From contig NC_135712.1 in NCBI RefSeq assembly GCF_964656455.1, forward strand, positions 71,801,239 to 71,865,238: a stretch of 64,000 nucleotides of DNA. Direction: 5' to 3'. The stretch is from Halichoerus grypus. Taxonomy: Eukaryota; Chordata; Mammalia; Carnivora; Phocidae. The translations under genes and the position numbers were made by a program. Shown here piece after piece: positions 1 through 10,730 of the stretch. The first letter of the stretch is position 1; each line of letters begins with the position of its first letter. The notes beneath the pieces were generated by a model. It was given only the letters and a program-made list of their open reading frames with translations. It did not search any database and was not told the DNA's origin.

Positions 1-169
1 AGGGTGGGGCAAGAGTGTCCTTCATCCTTACAGGTCATTACTGGAATGTGATGCCATTGTTAAAATTATGTCCTATCTTTTAGGTGTGTGAGCCGATAGA
101 AGATTCTGCATGCTCACCTTATCTGTGCCTTGACTGAGCTACTATATGCTGACATCATCTGCATTAGTA

Positions 170-535
170 AGGCGAGGCTGGACTGGGCTGCAGTAACAAA
201 CATGCCCTGAAATATCAGTGCTTTAATACCTATGTTTTTTTCCCTCCAAGCAAATTTCACTCTGGGCATATAGCCCTTTAGGGCAGCTTCCTTTCAAGAA
301 ATAACCCAGGGGTCTAGGCTGTTTCCATCCTGCAGCCACACCACCTGGAACTCACAGCTCGCAGGGGAAGAGGGGACGGGGCTGTACAGTGGCTTCCCAC
401 TGTTCCAGTCCAGAAGTTACCCCCATCACTGCTGCTCATGGTCCATTATCCGGGAACGAGTTAGATGGCCATGTGACTGCAGGGAGCCAGGAGAACAGGG
501 TATGGGTGTGCACTAGCAGCGTCCTTATGTCTGTA
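170..535. repeat. Possible ancient interspersed repeat, family not assigned
   Basis: The stretch from ggctgcagtaacaaacat to the segment ending near gccatgtgactgcagg has the look of a widespread old mammalian repeat: a sequence about converting to cataloguing sites for sample text is not coding and is very diverged. I cannot say whether it is LTR- or DNA-transposon derived. Confidence 0.35.
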
Positions 536-1528
536 TCTGCCTGACACCTGCTTTTAGAAAGTTCCCTTTAGGACTGGTCCTAGAGATCTTCATCTGAATG
601 TCCCACAGATACGTCAAAGTCAACATGTATCACAGAACTGATTATCTTCTTCTCCTAAGTTTGCCTTTCCTTATCTTGGCAGATCATAGGTTGCCTGAGC
701 CAGAAACAAAGAACTCCTCTTACACTCCCCTTCCTCCCTCATTTCCCCTGGGATTGTCAGATGGTCTCACCAGTTCTCACACCTATCTCTTGATGGCTCT
801 GCTCTCTTTTCCTATCTACAGGGCTGATGCTCAGTCCATGCAGACTGTATGGCTACTCCGGTCGTAAAAATTTGAAATACTGACATTCTGGTAGGTAAGT
901 TGCCACAACCCCTATGCTCAGCAACACTGGCCTGGCCGGACCTCTAGGAGCCTGCTGCAGTGGTCCAGGTGGCCACCTTTCCCTTTGGTTGGCTTTGCTT
1001 TGTGCTCTGTTGACCTGTGGGCCCTCTTTTTACTTATAAGGTCCTGCCACTTGTCTTCTAAGTACTTGGGTTGAGGATCACCTCCTGGGTGTCCTCGCCT
1101 GACCCCCTCTCCCCCCAGAGTTTTCTGTTTGCCTCTGTGGCCCTGAGAACACAGCCCTGATTGCTCTTTGGAATAGCTGTTTCTCTAGTCATCCCCATGA
1201 GACACGCAGCTCCTTAAGTGGATAGCTTCCTCACAGTGAATCTGGTTCTGGGAGAGTCTTGTATTTCCTTCTTTAAAAAACAGTAGTTGTGGGATGTGCC
1301 AAGCATGGTACTGGGTACTGATATTATAAGCCCTCCTGGAGCCTACAGTCTCATGGGAGAGGCCAGCCATAAGTAAATAAACAAATAAATATGTAATTAC
1401 AAATAGTGAAAAGTCCTAAGAAGAAAAAGAATGGGGTACCTAGAGTAAGAGAGTATAAGCAAGTCCTTGGGCTTGGTCTGTAGGGTCCTGATCCTAGGAC
1501 CCCTCTCCTCAGCCCCTGGGGAGGGAAG
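536..1528. other. Unique intronic sequence
   Basis: Mixed-composition sequence without a recognised repeat. The open frame at 598-867 resembles no protein I know and has no convincing exon borders. AT-rich from about 1370 to 1420. Confidence 0.5.
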
Positions 1529-1545
1529 TGAAAGGTGCGTCTTTT

Positions 1546-1563
1546 TCTTTTTAATATATATTT

Positions 1564-1605
<42 letters not shown>

Positions 1606-1766
1606 ATGCATGGGGGGAGGGGCAGAAGGAGAGGGAGAGAGAGAATCTCAAGCAGATTCCTGGCTGAACTCCCCACTGGGCAGGGCTCGATCCCATGACC
1701 CTGAGATCATCACCTGAGCCAAACTCAAGAGTCAGACATTCAACTGACTGAGCCACCCAGGCACCC
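1546..1766 (-). mobile_element. CAN-SINE (tRNA-derived, caniform type), minus strand
   Basis: Read on the minus strand it starts with the tRNA-like head (gggtgcctgggtggctcag) and ends in a CT-rich tail and A/T-rich end. On the + strand the tail appears as a GA dinucleotide run at about 1568-1604. A 17-base target-site duplication flanks it (1529-1545 and 1767-1783, one mismatch). The body contains the older-type segment with 'tgaccctgagatcatcacctgagcc'-like spacing, so it is not among the youngest copies. Confidence 0.93.
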
Positions 1767-1783
1767 TGAAAGGTGCATCTTTT

Positions 1784-3675
1784 GAGGGTCTGGTGACTTG
1801 AGACAAAATGGGGTGGGGACTGTGAGGTTTTCTTGACATCCGATAGCGAGGCTGCATTTCCTGGCTGCCATGAGACTTGGTTTGTAGGACACTGACATGG
1901 GATGACCCATAGGCTTCATTAAAACAAGGCAGTCACCAGAGAAGTGCCTGCATGGCCTCGTGTCCTCCTTGTGCCATGGGCTTCCTGTCCAGCCGCTGGC
2001 TCAGTGACTGTACCCCCTATAAGTGAGGGAGCCAAAGGCTATGCCCCGTAGTGTTCCTGCTGACACTGCTTCTGTGGTCTCATCACCTGTGGGAGGCATC
2101 CCAGGAGTGACGGCTGGTGACTGTCCTTCAGGGAAAAGGGGTGGTGGCCTCTGATAGGCAACAGGAGGGACTCTCTGGCAGGAGCAGGTGCTTGGTAGGG
2201 AGCAGAGCAGTACCTGCTTTGTAAATGGAGGCTCACTTCATCCAAAGAGATTCCTTTAAATACGATTCCGTGGAGCTCGTATTTTACCCCAAGTTGCTTG
2301 CCTGGTGCAGTGGGGATGGTGGGAGGAAGGAACTTTGGGGAAATAGGAAGCTCACTGGCCGTTTGAAAATCAGAAAGGAAAATGAAAGAGCTTTGAAATG
2401 ATGCTTTTCATCACTGAGAAAATAGGATTCAGTTAATAAAAATATAGTGTCATGCCAGTTTTTTAGGCATATATTGAGTGTGCCCTGGGAAGTGTTTTTT
2501 TTTGGCCAAGTCTTAGAGACCTCAGTGTCATTTGGCATCAGGCACCACTAAAGTCAGCTGCCTCCCGGTGTAGGTACTGTGTCGGTGGTTGTAGGGTTAG
2601 AACTGGAAGGGGCCTGACGGACCCCCAGGCCTCGCCCCTTGTTCTACAGATGAGGAAGTGGACCCGGGGGCCACAATGAGGCCGACCACTGTGACAGGGA
2701 CCCCGTGAGCCACACTGGCTTCCTGGCCTCACCAGAACCACTGATGAGGAATCAGGAATGCTGCCTGTTGGGTCACTGGCATGTGTCCAGCTCCAGAACA
2801 TCTGGAAGCTCCTCTGGCCTTCCCATCCAAGACGGGTGGAAGGAGCTGCCCTTCCTTGGGGCCCTGTGGAGGGTGGGCCACTGGGTGGCTTGGTAAGCAT
2901 TAGTTCTGTTCTTTGTTCGGTTTCTCTGTCCCGGGAGTCAGAAGGAGCAAAGTAGCCTTCGGGGAGGCTGTTCAGGAGCTGTTGACTTCAGAGCCGCTGC
3001 AGAGAGCCCCCCTTTTATCTGTGAACACTCTCGTTGAGGCCCCCACGCTTTGTGTGTGGCCCCGGCTCATAGCAGGGCAGGCCACGCTGTGCTGGGCCCG
3101 TGCTTCCTCACCGGGTGGTGGGAGAACATGGGGTGTTTGTGTCCGTGGCACTTAGGCAGATTCTTGGTACCCATGGGGGGGGTGGGCCAAGCAGCCCCAA
3201 GCAGGGGGACCTCAGCTTTGTTTCCCACCCCCCAGGCTTGGGCTCTAGTCAGCCAGTCCCAGAAAAGCTCGAGCTCCTCTGTCTGCAGCCTCACACCAGT
3301 CTGAACGATGGCTTTAATTCAGAGCCTCTCCCTGTCTTGTCCTGACTGTTACAGCTGCCCATTAACTGTCCCCCTTCTCAGTCTGGCCCCTCCACACAGC
3401 CTGGGAGGGCTTTGCAGGACACAGGCCGGACCCTTCAGTCTTCTGCTCAGCAGGCCCCTGGCTCCCTGCCATCCCTTGCCCCCAGACCGCCTCTCTAGCA
3501 GCCTCACCTCCCCTGTGCCCCTCACAAGTCCTTTACCCGAACCAAGCTGGCTGGCTTTCTGCTCTCCCAGCAGGGCTTCCGAGCTCGCATGACCCTGCCT
3601 TTGCTGACGCCAGGCTCTCCTGGAATTCTAGTTGCCACAGAGAAAAACTCTGGTGCCTATCAGTGCTTCAAAGCC
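1784..3675. other. Unique intronic sequence, GC-rich in part
   Basis: No firm repeat. A short segment near 2640-2700 (tctacagatgaggaagtgg) may be a decayed MIR on the minus strand. From about 2880 to 3600 the sequence is GC-rich and pyrimidine-rich, which keeps several frames open on both strands; none is recognisable as protein. Confidence 0.5.
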
Positions 3676-4070
3676 TGTTGTGGACTGAATTGTATACCCC
3701 CCAAATTCAGATGTGGAAGCCCAACTCCCAAGGTGGTGGTATTTGGAGATGGGCCTTTGGGAGGATATTAGGGTTAGATGAGGTCATAAGGGTGGGGCCC
3801 TGGTCAAATGGGATTGGTGTCCTTATTGAAGAGGGAGAGTGGCCAGAGCGTGGCGCTCTCTGAACGAGCACAGAGGAAAGGCCGGTGAGGACACAGGGGA
3901 AAGGTGGCCGTCTACAAGGCAGGAAGAGACCCCTCAGCGGAAAGTGAATTTGTCAGCGCCGAGGTTGTGGACTTCTGGCCTCTCGGACTGTGAGAAAATC
4001 AGTGTCTCTCGTGTAAGCTACCCAGTGTGTGGTATTTTGTTATGGCATCCTGAGCTGGCCGGGACAAGGC
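3676..4070 (+). mobile_element. Solo MaLR LTR (MLT1-like)
   Basis: It opens with tgttgtggactgaattgt, carries the typical ggtatttggagatgggcctttggga block and the gaggtcataagggtggggccc block, and closes near ggtattttgttatggcatcc. That is the layout of MLT1-type LTRs of the ERVL-MaLR class. Both ends are close to intact in length (about 395 bases). No internal retroviral sequence accompanies it, so it is a solo LTR. Confidence 0.85.
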
Positions 4071-4194
4071 CCGAGTGAGTAACAAGTCTTCTCTGGTGTG
4101 CCTGCTCACTGCGCCCACAGCACTGCCTACCCGCCCCGACGCCCCGGACCCTGAGCGCAGGTGTCTTTGGGTGCTGGTTGTTGCTGTTACTTCA

Positions 4195-4300
4195 TCTCTA
4201 TCACTAGTCTGTGAGCCGTTCCAGGGCAGAGACCTTGTTTTGCTTTGCCTAATCAGAGAGCCAGATGTCATATGTTTATTCAACTGATAATTGAATGAAA
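4195..4300 (+). repeat. L2 3' end fragment (weak)
   Basis: The sequence ctgtgagccgttccagggcagagaccttg followed by a degenerate ttcaactgataattgaatga resembles the 3' end of L2 elements (gagggcagggac ... tgaatgaatg). It is strongly diverged. Confidence 0.5.
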
Positions 4301-5059
4301 ATGGAATGAATTAACCCCCACCCCCACCCCACACCGGACTTCTTTACAGGTGGCTGCCGGGCTGTGGGCTTTTACGGCCACTTTTCTGGTCTCCCTGCTC
4401 TTGACGATCACTTAACCTGATTCCTCCCATGTACTGATATGTGGGTGGGGCGGGGGTGGCGGAGGGGGGCCCCACGGTGCTGTTTTCCACCCTCATTAGG
4501 CTCTGGTTTGTGTGACTTTCCCGGCCCAGCCGGTGGGAGGAAAGGAACTGTTGTGCCAATAGCACGAAGGAGAGCCGAGGCCAGGACCAGAACTGGCCCG
4601 TAAGGACAGGGAGGAGTTGGGGACGGGGAGTGTGCCCGGGTCCCTGTGCCTTCCTCATATGGCCTTCTTGAGGAGCCACAGTTGCGTCCTCTGTCTTCGG
4701 ACCCCAGCCCCCTAGAAACTAGGGGACAGAAGCAGTTCCCTAGATGGGGGAGCTCTGTTACAGCTCTCAAGCTGAGCATCCTCACTGCTGAGAGCACAGC
4801 CCCGAGAGCCGGGGTGCCCGAGGGGCACATCACGTCCAAGGCCAGGACCCCTGGCTGGGGACAGAGGCACAGAGAAGTGCCAGGTCTGCAGAGGGGGGAG
4901 GCTGCCCAGTCAGGCCACCCTTCTGCCCTGCTAGAGTTCCCTGGTGGGTCTGATGCCTGCCCACCGCACGCTCTGGCCACAACTTTCACACACACCCCCC
5001 TTTTCGTGCAGATGTGCTGAAGGCCGGCCCTGGTTTTTCACCAGTGACTCCCTCTGCTC
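4301..5059. other. Unique GC-rich intronic sequence with a G-quadruplex motif
   Basis: GC-rich with few stops in several frames. The largest open frame (minus strand, 4408-4995, 195 codons) shows no recognisable domain. A G-run cluster sits at 4443-4469 on the + strand. Confidence 0.5.
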
Positions 5060-5352
5060 TCTCTTCCCCTGGATCTTGGCTTTTCTCTTTTCCCATCGTT
5101 CGGATATCAGCTCAAATGCTGCTTGTGCAAAAGGCCTTCTCTGTCTCCCCGACTTCACTTGCCCCTCACCATATCATGTTGCACCCCCCTCCTCAGCTTG
5201 CTTCTCCCCACAGCATTCGCTGCTGTGTGGTCGTCTCATCTAGACTGGGACTGACATGAAAGCAGGGCCCTGAGCTGTCTTCCCTGCTCCATCTGCAGTG
5301 GCTGGAACACCAGGCACATAGCAGGGGGCTAATAAATATTTGTTGGATGATC
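5060..5352 (+). repeat. L2 3' end
   Basis: The series runs aaaggccttctctgtctccc, a central block of pyrimidines, actgggactgacatgaaagcagggcc, and finally ggcacatagcagggggctaataaatatttgttgg. This order is that of the 3' end of L2 LINEs, which lack a poly-A tail and end in short repeats. Confidence 0.8.
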
Positions 5353-7135
5353 AGAAGAATTCGAAGTTATCCGTCATGAATAGGAAAAGCGTCCCGAGTC
5401 TCAAAACTGTACCGTGCGTTGCTGGCGTGTGTGGGCTTGGTGGGCTGAGCACTCCGAGGGCCTGGCTCCGTGCTGCCCCTGGACTGGGAGGGAAAGCAGG
5501 GCTGCGCTCACACTGTCAGCCTCTGGGGGCGTGTCTACTCCCGAGTGGTGTATTTCTAGCAACACTGACTTTTTGCTTTTTCTGTAGCATGTCAAGCCTC
5601 TCATGAGACGCAGAAGGTAAATTTGGTGCAGTTCTGGATTTTCCTTTTGAAAAGGGGGCTCCATCCTTGAACAGAAGATCATAGCTCTGCCTGAGCTAGA
5701 AGTGTTTTGGGCAGCAGGAAGACCTTGAAGTTTTAGAGACCATTTATATCAAAGGTATTAAAGTTAACCAGGCATTGCAACTGTACTTAAGATAGGAGTG
5801 GAGGTGAAAGTGTTTTAAAAAAAAAAACAGGACTCATCCTGGCTTCCACAGAAAAGGAACATTCCTTTGTCTTTTGGTATGTGTTTGGTGTTCCTATGAC
5901 CACAGAGTCATGCCCGGCTTTGTAATTGAAATCATTTGGGAATCGTTTTCAGCTTGTTCAACTCTGCTCTCACTGACAGTTACCAAACTCCGTACCTGGG
6001 TATTGCTCACTAATGACTAAGCATGTCACAATTAACTGTTATATGAATTGCACAGAGGCAGCATCAACTCTTAATAATGGACTGGCATATTCATAAACAA
6101 ATTTGCCCTGACCTAGTCTTCCATTAGCCAGACCATAAACACTGCCATGTGGGACACTCTGCCTTAGTAGAGCAGAGAACAGGGCAGGTCAAGGCCTCCC
6201 TGCTGAATCAGAGCACTGTAGGTTAGGACAACAGCCGAGACACCAAAAATCTGGACACCATCCTGCCAAGAAAAGGTTAAAATGTCATGTTTCCATAGGA
6301 ATTCTCAAGTTTTTCCTTCATACAGGCATGCAGGAAATTAAACCACAAGAAAGGCCAAGTTGAATTTCTTAATCCACCCCAAACAATGAAATTTGAAATG
6401 TGGGCTTATGGTTGGAAAGTGACTGGGTAAAAATAGTGCCAAATGACTCAACAAATCAGCCTCTTAGGCTCCTAGAGCCACTACTGCTGGTAGGCTTGGT
6501 AGCAGGACCCCGGGGCAGGGCTGAGCACAGCCTGCCTGCCTTTGGGAAGGTGGGGCTGCCAGAAGAACTCAGTCCCACTCCTGACACCTCCTGTCCCAGT
6601 TCCCTGCTTACTCAATTCAGAAGTGCCCCGTCCAGGCTTACCACTGCCCTTTGGTGCCATGACTCAGAGGGAGGCCCCTGGCCTGCCTTTGGGGTGGGGT
6701 TCAGTTGCGCTCTCTGTTTTGGGACAGTGGCAGCTGTATTACCTTCAGCCCCCATTTTCCATGGTGAGGTTCTCACCGTCATTTACCTGACCGGAGGGGC
6801 TTGCTCCGCCTCAGGCTAACCCCCTTTACTGCAGAGAGTTGACTGAACTTCCCATGCCTCGTGTATCTCACGGCTGCTCTTTCTTTTCTGGATTCCCTCC
6901 GTCCTGGAGTTCTGAGAATGCAAATTGGCCTCTGAAAGAAAGACTCATCAGAGTAGACTTGAGGGTTTTTCTAAGCTGCTGAGATACCCAAAGCACCTGC
7001 CATTGGCCTTGGATTTCCAAGATGTAGCTGGCAAGAGGAGGTGTGGAGAATGTAGCAGAAATACACTTACATAAATGGCAGGAAAAAAAATCAGATGAGA
7101 GTAACTCGCAGCTTCTTGTTTTCTTTTTCTTTTTA
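5353..7135. other. Unique intronic sequence
   Basis: No confident repeat. An A-run lies near 5815-5828. The open frame at 6400-6819 (139 codons) has no recognisable similarity. Confidence 0.5.
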
Positions 7136-7148
7136 AAAAAGAAATACC

Positions 7149-7360
7149 GGGGCGCCTGGGTGGCTCAGTCGTTAAGCGTCTGCCTTCAGCTCAGGTCATG
7201 GTCCCAGGGTCCTGGGATCGAGCCCCGCATCGGGCTCCCTGCTCCTCGGGAAGCCTGCTTCTCCCTCTCCCACTCCCCTTGCTTGTGTTCCCTCTCTCGC
7301 TGGATCTCTCTCTGTCAGGTAAATAAATAAAATCTTAAAAAAAAAAAAAAAATAAAAATA
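7149..7360 (+). mobile_element. CAN-SINE, plus strand, intact
   Basis: It begins ggggcgcctgggtggctcag, holds the A and B box region of the tRNA-like head, then gcatcgggctccctgctcctcggga, a CT-rich stretch, the aataaataaaatctt signal region and a long A-rich tail. A 13-base duplication aaaaagaaatacc flanks it at 7136-7148 and 7361-7373. Low divergence and exact duplications mark a young insertion, typical of LINE-1 mediated retroposition. Confidence 0.97.
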
Positions 7361-7574
7361 AAAAAGAAATACCTTTGGAAATCCAGAAAGCTACCTTGTG
7401 GTGAAGTAGGAGGAAGGCAGAAGTCTCTAGACGGACTTGATCCTAGGAAAAAGATTATAAAAATGGGTAACTCTAGCCACCTTGAGAAGGAATCCTAAAA
7501 AAAATCTTGAGGTCATGGCAGATGCCTTAAATCTGATACATGTTGCCAGAAAATGGATATTTTCTAGGAAGTAG

Positions 7575-7885
7575 TTAATCCCTTTAAAAATGTTTTTAAT
7601 TTAAAAGCAATACATGTCCATTTTGAGAAGATGAGAAGTATTTTTTAAAAATGTACATTTTCTCCCAGTCTTGTGTGTGTGTGTGTGTATATATATACAT
7701 GTATACACACATAAATACAGAAAACTTTGTATATATTTAACATACTGATAATCATATAGTATGTATTATAACATTATATGTTTTAGAATATTAATTTGTT
7801 TCAGTGATTACAAAAGAACACATATGTATGGTAGAAATTTAGACGACCATAAAGAAGACATGTAAATAATCTGTAATGTCACTAT
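7575..7885. repeat. Old L1M-type fragment with a TG/TA microsatellite
   Basis: AT-rich sequence with agcaatacatgtccattttgag and gattacaaaagaacacatatg segments typical of old LINE-1 3' regions (about 7600 and 7810). A (TG)n-(TA)n run occupies about 7672-7700. Orientation and subfamily are uncertain. Confidence 0.55.
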
Positions 7886-8455
7886 GGGGCGAGGCTCTGT
7901 GTAGCTGGGCTCCAAAGATGACCTGTCTCATCAGCCATGGCTCCCAGTGCTCACAGCTTCATGTAGTCCCCCTGCTTGAATTTGGGCCGGCCCTGTGACT
8001 CGTTTTTGATGAATAAGATACTGTGGAAGTGACGCAGCAGGACTTGGAAGGCTTAGTCACCAGGAGGCACGCACTCTCTGCCTGGGTCTCTCGGAACACT
8101 TGCTCTCGGCAAGCTCCCTCTTGGAATCCAGCTGCCGTGCCGGGCAACGCCAACACCCCCGGGAGAGCCCCCATGACCGTGCTCCGGTGGACAGCCCAGC
8201 GGAGCACTCTTTGCCGACAACCAGTGGCAACTGCTAGCAGCGTGAGTAATAGGGACGTCCAGCCTGGCCCAGCCTTCTGGCCGACGGCAGCCTCCGCCCC
8301 TGTTTGTACCGTCCCCACAAGAGAGACCCCCCCCCCCCCCAGCTGTGAGAACCACCCGGTAAGTGTAGTTGACCCACAGAACCATGAGGGATAAGCATAC
8401 ACTGAAGATGCTAACTTTGGGGTGGTTTGTTACCAGCAACAGATAAACTGGCACG
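7886..8455 (+). mobile_element. MaLR LTR (MLT1-like), older subtype
   Basis: The block ggccctgtgactcgtttttg, the gtggaagtgacgcagcaggacttgg segment, tctctgcctgggtctctcgg, and the end ttggggtggtttgttaccag are diagnostic of older MLT1 LTRs. A 14-base C run (8327-8340) interrupts it. The apparent open frames on both strands in this interval (8023-8394, 7959-8402) are products of the LTR, not genes. Confidence 0.8.
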
Positions 8456-8529
8456 GGTGTGGGTGGACTTCGAAGTAAACCTGTTTAAAGGGACTCAGAC
8501 CCTAGAACCACCTACACCTAAAGTGTGCA

Positions 8530-8680
8530 TTCCCGCTCCATCACTCACTAGCTGTATGACCTTGGGCGAGTTCTTTGGCTACTATAAACCTGAGTTCTCT
8601 ACGTTCGTTAAATGGAAACTGGGAGATTTAAAAGCATTCTAGTGTGCGGCACATAGTAGATACTAAATCAATGTGAATTT
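8530..8680 (+). repeat. MIR SINE
   Basis: It holds the MIR core (tcactagctgtatgaccttgg, then cctgagttctctacgttcg), followed by gtgcggcacatagtagatactaa. The order fits a plus-strand MIR lacking its 5' tip. Confidence 0.8.
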
Positions 8681-8769
8681 CATGTGTAATATTTATCACC
8701 ATGAGAAATGGTCATAAGGGATGTTGGAAACAGCAGTGGTAGTGGCGGCAGCAGAGAATGTAAGTTGCA

Positions 8770-8852
8770 GTTTATGAGGCTAGGAACAATGTCCTTCCTT
8801 TCTGAACCTCTTCCACACTGTCCTAGTACTTGGCACACAGTGGGGACTTTAT
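8770..8852 (+). repeat. L2 3' end fragment
   Basis: The order atgaggctaggaacaatgtcc then gtccta-gtacttggcacacagtggg agrees with the L2 3' end (gaggacagggactgtg ... cctggcacatagtagg). Confidence 0.55.
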
Positions 8853-9739
8853 GGCTTGCTTGGCTTGGCACGGCTGAGGTCAACAGAGCAAGGCCCATCT
8901 CCTGTGCCTAATCTATATATCTTGTGTTCTTCTGAGAACAAGCTGCTGGGTTATGAGTGGGGGGAAAGGGCCACCTCTGTTCAGAATCACGGGTGGCAGG
9001 GCCGGGAAGGGTCTTGGAGGGCATCTGTCCTAAGCCTCCTGTCTCTACAGTCTGGGAGAACCGATGCCCGGATGAGAGGTGGCTTGCTTAAGGCTGGACG
9101 TAGGGGCAGAGTCAGCCCTCTACCCCCATGCCCTGTCTACTCACACTTGCCTAAAGTTCCTGAAGTCACATTTCATTAAATAAGGTCGAGCCCATGGCAT
9201 TGTTTGTTTTACAAAACAGAGGAAAGCCAGGGTGGGGTGGTGTTGCCTTCTGAAACTGTGATACTTGTTTCTCTCTTCAATTATTTATTTTTATGAGAAT
9301 GCACCAGGGCGTGGTGCTGCTGGAGGTTTTTCAAGAGGGTCATTGTCTCCCAGCCAGGTGGGAGGTGCTAGGAGGATGGACCTAAAGTCCCAATGACAGC
9401 AACCCTGACGTTCCCTCCTTGTCTAAGACCCCTGCAGTGGGTGGCATCAGAACCTTCCAGTCAGGGAAGAATTTGCTTGGTACGACCTGCTGTAAGTGGG
9501 GATGCCAGAAAGTTCTTCTTTACGGTAGAATACCAGTTAATAAACACAGAGGGAATGAAGGCATTGGAAAGTCACCGATTGCTGGTAACCATTATAGTAA
9601 TCCTTTATTCAGATGAGAAGAGTCAATGGATGCTGAACCAGAGCAGGCACAAACTTGTTCAGGAAGAGGATATTTTCATAGTCTGGAAATGTTTCCCCCC
9701 ATAATGCTGTTGTTACAGAGAACAAGTGGTAACTTCACA
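8853..9739. other. Unique intronic sequence
   Basis: No repeat or gene recognised. Open frames at 8856-9179 and 9393-9704 lack similarity to known proteins. Confidence 0.5.
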
Positions 9740-10190
9740 ATGATCAAAAATTAACATCATCGATAATGGGACAGATTGACATGCTGTGTCCCCCGATGTG
9801 ATCAAGCAAGAAGAACACAGTCTTGCTTCTGTGCTGTTCTTGACAAAGATGCATAACCTGAATCTAATTGTGAGGAAACATTAGACAAATGCACATCGAG
9901 GGAGATTTTATAAAACAATTGGCCTGTACTCCTCAAATTGTCCCCAGCCGTGGAAGATGAGGAAAGACTGCAGAACTACTTCAGGCAGAAGAGACCGGAC
10001 CACTGTATGTCATCCTGAACCATGAATTTTGTTTTTGTGTTTGTTTTTGGACAATTGGCAAATTTTGAATGGGGCCATAGATTAAATGGCAGTGATGTAT
10101 TAATGTTAATTTCCTGGGCTTGGTGATTGTACTCTTATTAGGAGAGTGGTCTTGTTTCCCAGGCAATACATACTGAAATATTTTAGAGCC
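9740..10190 (+). repeat. L1M-type LINE-1 3' untranslated region
   Basis: Several landmarks are in order: aacatcatcgataatgggac, gacatgctgtgtcccccgatg, gatgcataacctgaatctaat, gaggaaacattagacaaatg, ggacaattggcaaattttgaa and ttaatgttaatttcctggg. These belong to the 3' end of an old mammalian LINE-1. It is noncoding here. Confidence 0.75.
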
Positions 10191-10194
10191 TAAA

Positions 10195-10235
10195 TTCTCT
10201 CTCTCTCTCTTTTTTTTTTTTTGCTATCATCGGCA
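10195..10235. repeat. CT / poly-T simple repeat
   Basis: A (CT)n run is followed directly by a T run at the end of the old L1 fragment. Confidence 0.85.
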
Positions 10236-10254
10236 GTTATGTCAGTTTGGCATT

Positions 10255-10380
10255 AAATTTTATGTCCTTAATTAAAAATGGAAACAAATAACTTTAATTT
10301 TACTTAATTAAAAAATAGAAACTAGTTAATTAAATGAAATTAAAATTTAATTAAAACAGGGAAATGAATTAATTAGTGCT
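10255..10380. repeat. AT-rich block with four TTAATTAA palindromes
   Basis: TTAATTAA occurs at 10268-10275, 10304-10311, 10326-10333 and 10347-10354, and a related AATTAATT at 10367-10374. Spacing is 36, 22 and 21 bases. It may be a decayed simple repeat or a cluster of homeodomain-type sites. Confidence 0.7.
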
Positions 10381-10637
10381 TAGGTACAGTTCGGTAGACA
10401 GAATTTTTTCTATTGTAGAGTCTGGGATGGGAACAAGTTAGAAAGAGGGTTTCTTGAGTGCCCTGCTCCGTGGGAAAGCAGATTGGTCTTTTAAATGGAA
10501 GTTAGAATGGAGTCTTGTGACCTCTTCCTGTTCTTGGGTAATTCTTAGTACCCAGCAGACTCGGGCTCCTGTGGGGTTCCCCTTAACCTTGGTAAACAGG
10601 GATGAAAGCATTGAAATGCAGACTGTCTTGGTGGCAG

Positions 10638-10730
10638 AACCCATAAAATGAGGATAATAAACCCTACATGTAAGGATTAAACGAGGTAAAACACATAAAA
10701 ATACCTAGCTCAGTATCTGGCCTTTGGAAC
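10638..10730 (+). repeat. MIR SINE fragment
   Basis: The segment ccataaaatgaggataataa, then taaggattaaacgagg, then cctagctcagtatctggcc corresponds to the 3' half of a plus-strand MIR. Confidence 0.75.

Noticed and set aside
1562..1756. Short frame with MAQSVECLTLEFGSGDDLRV
   Set aside because: Translation of a CAN-SINE; similar peptides arise from other SINE copies (7043-7330, 58015-58245).
4408..4995. 195-codon minus-strand open frame
   Set aside because: No similarity recognised; lies in GC-rich sequence where the opposite strand is open too.
7959..8454. Overlapping open frames of 123-147 codons on both strands
   Set aside because: Lie inside the MaLR LTR and its poly-C run.
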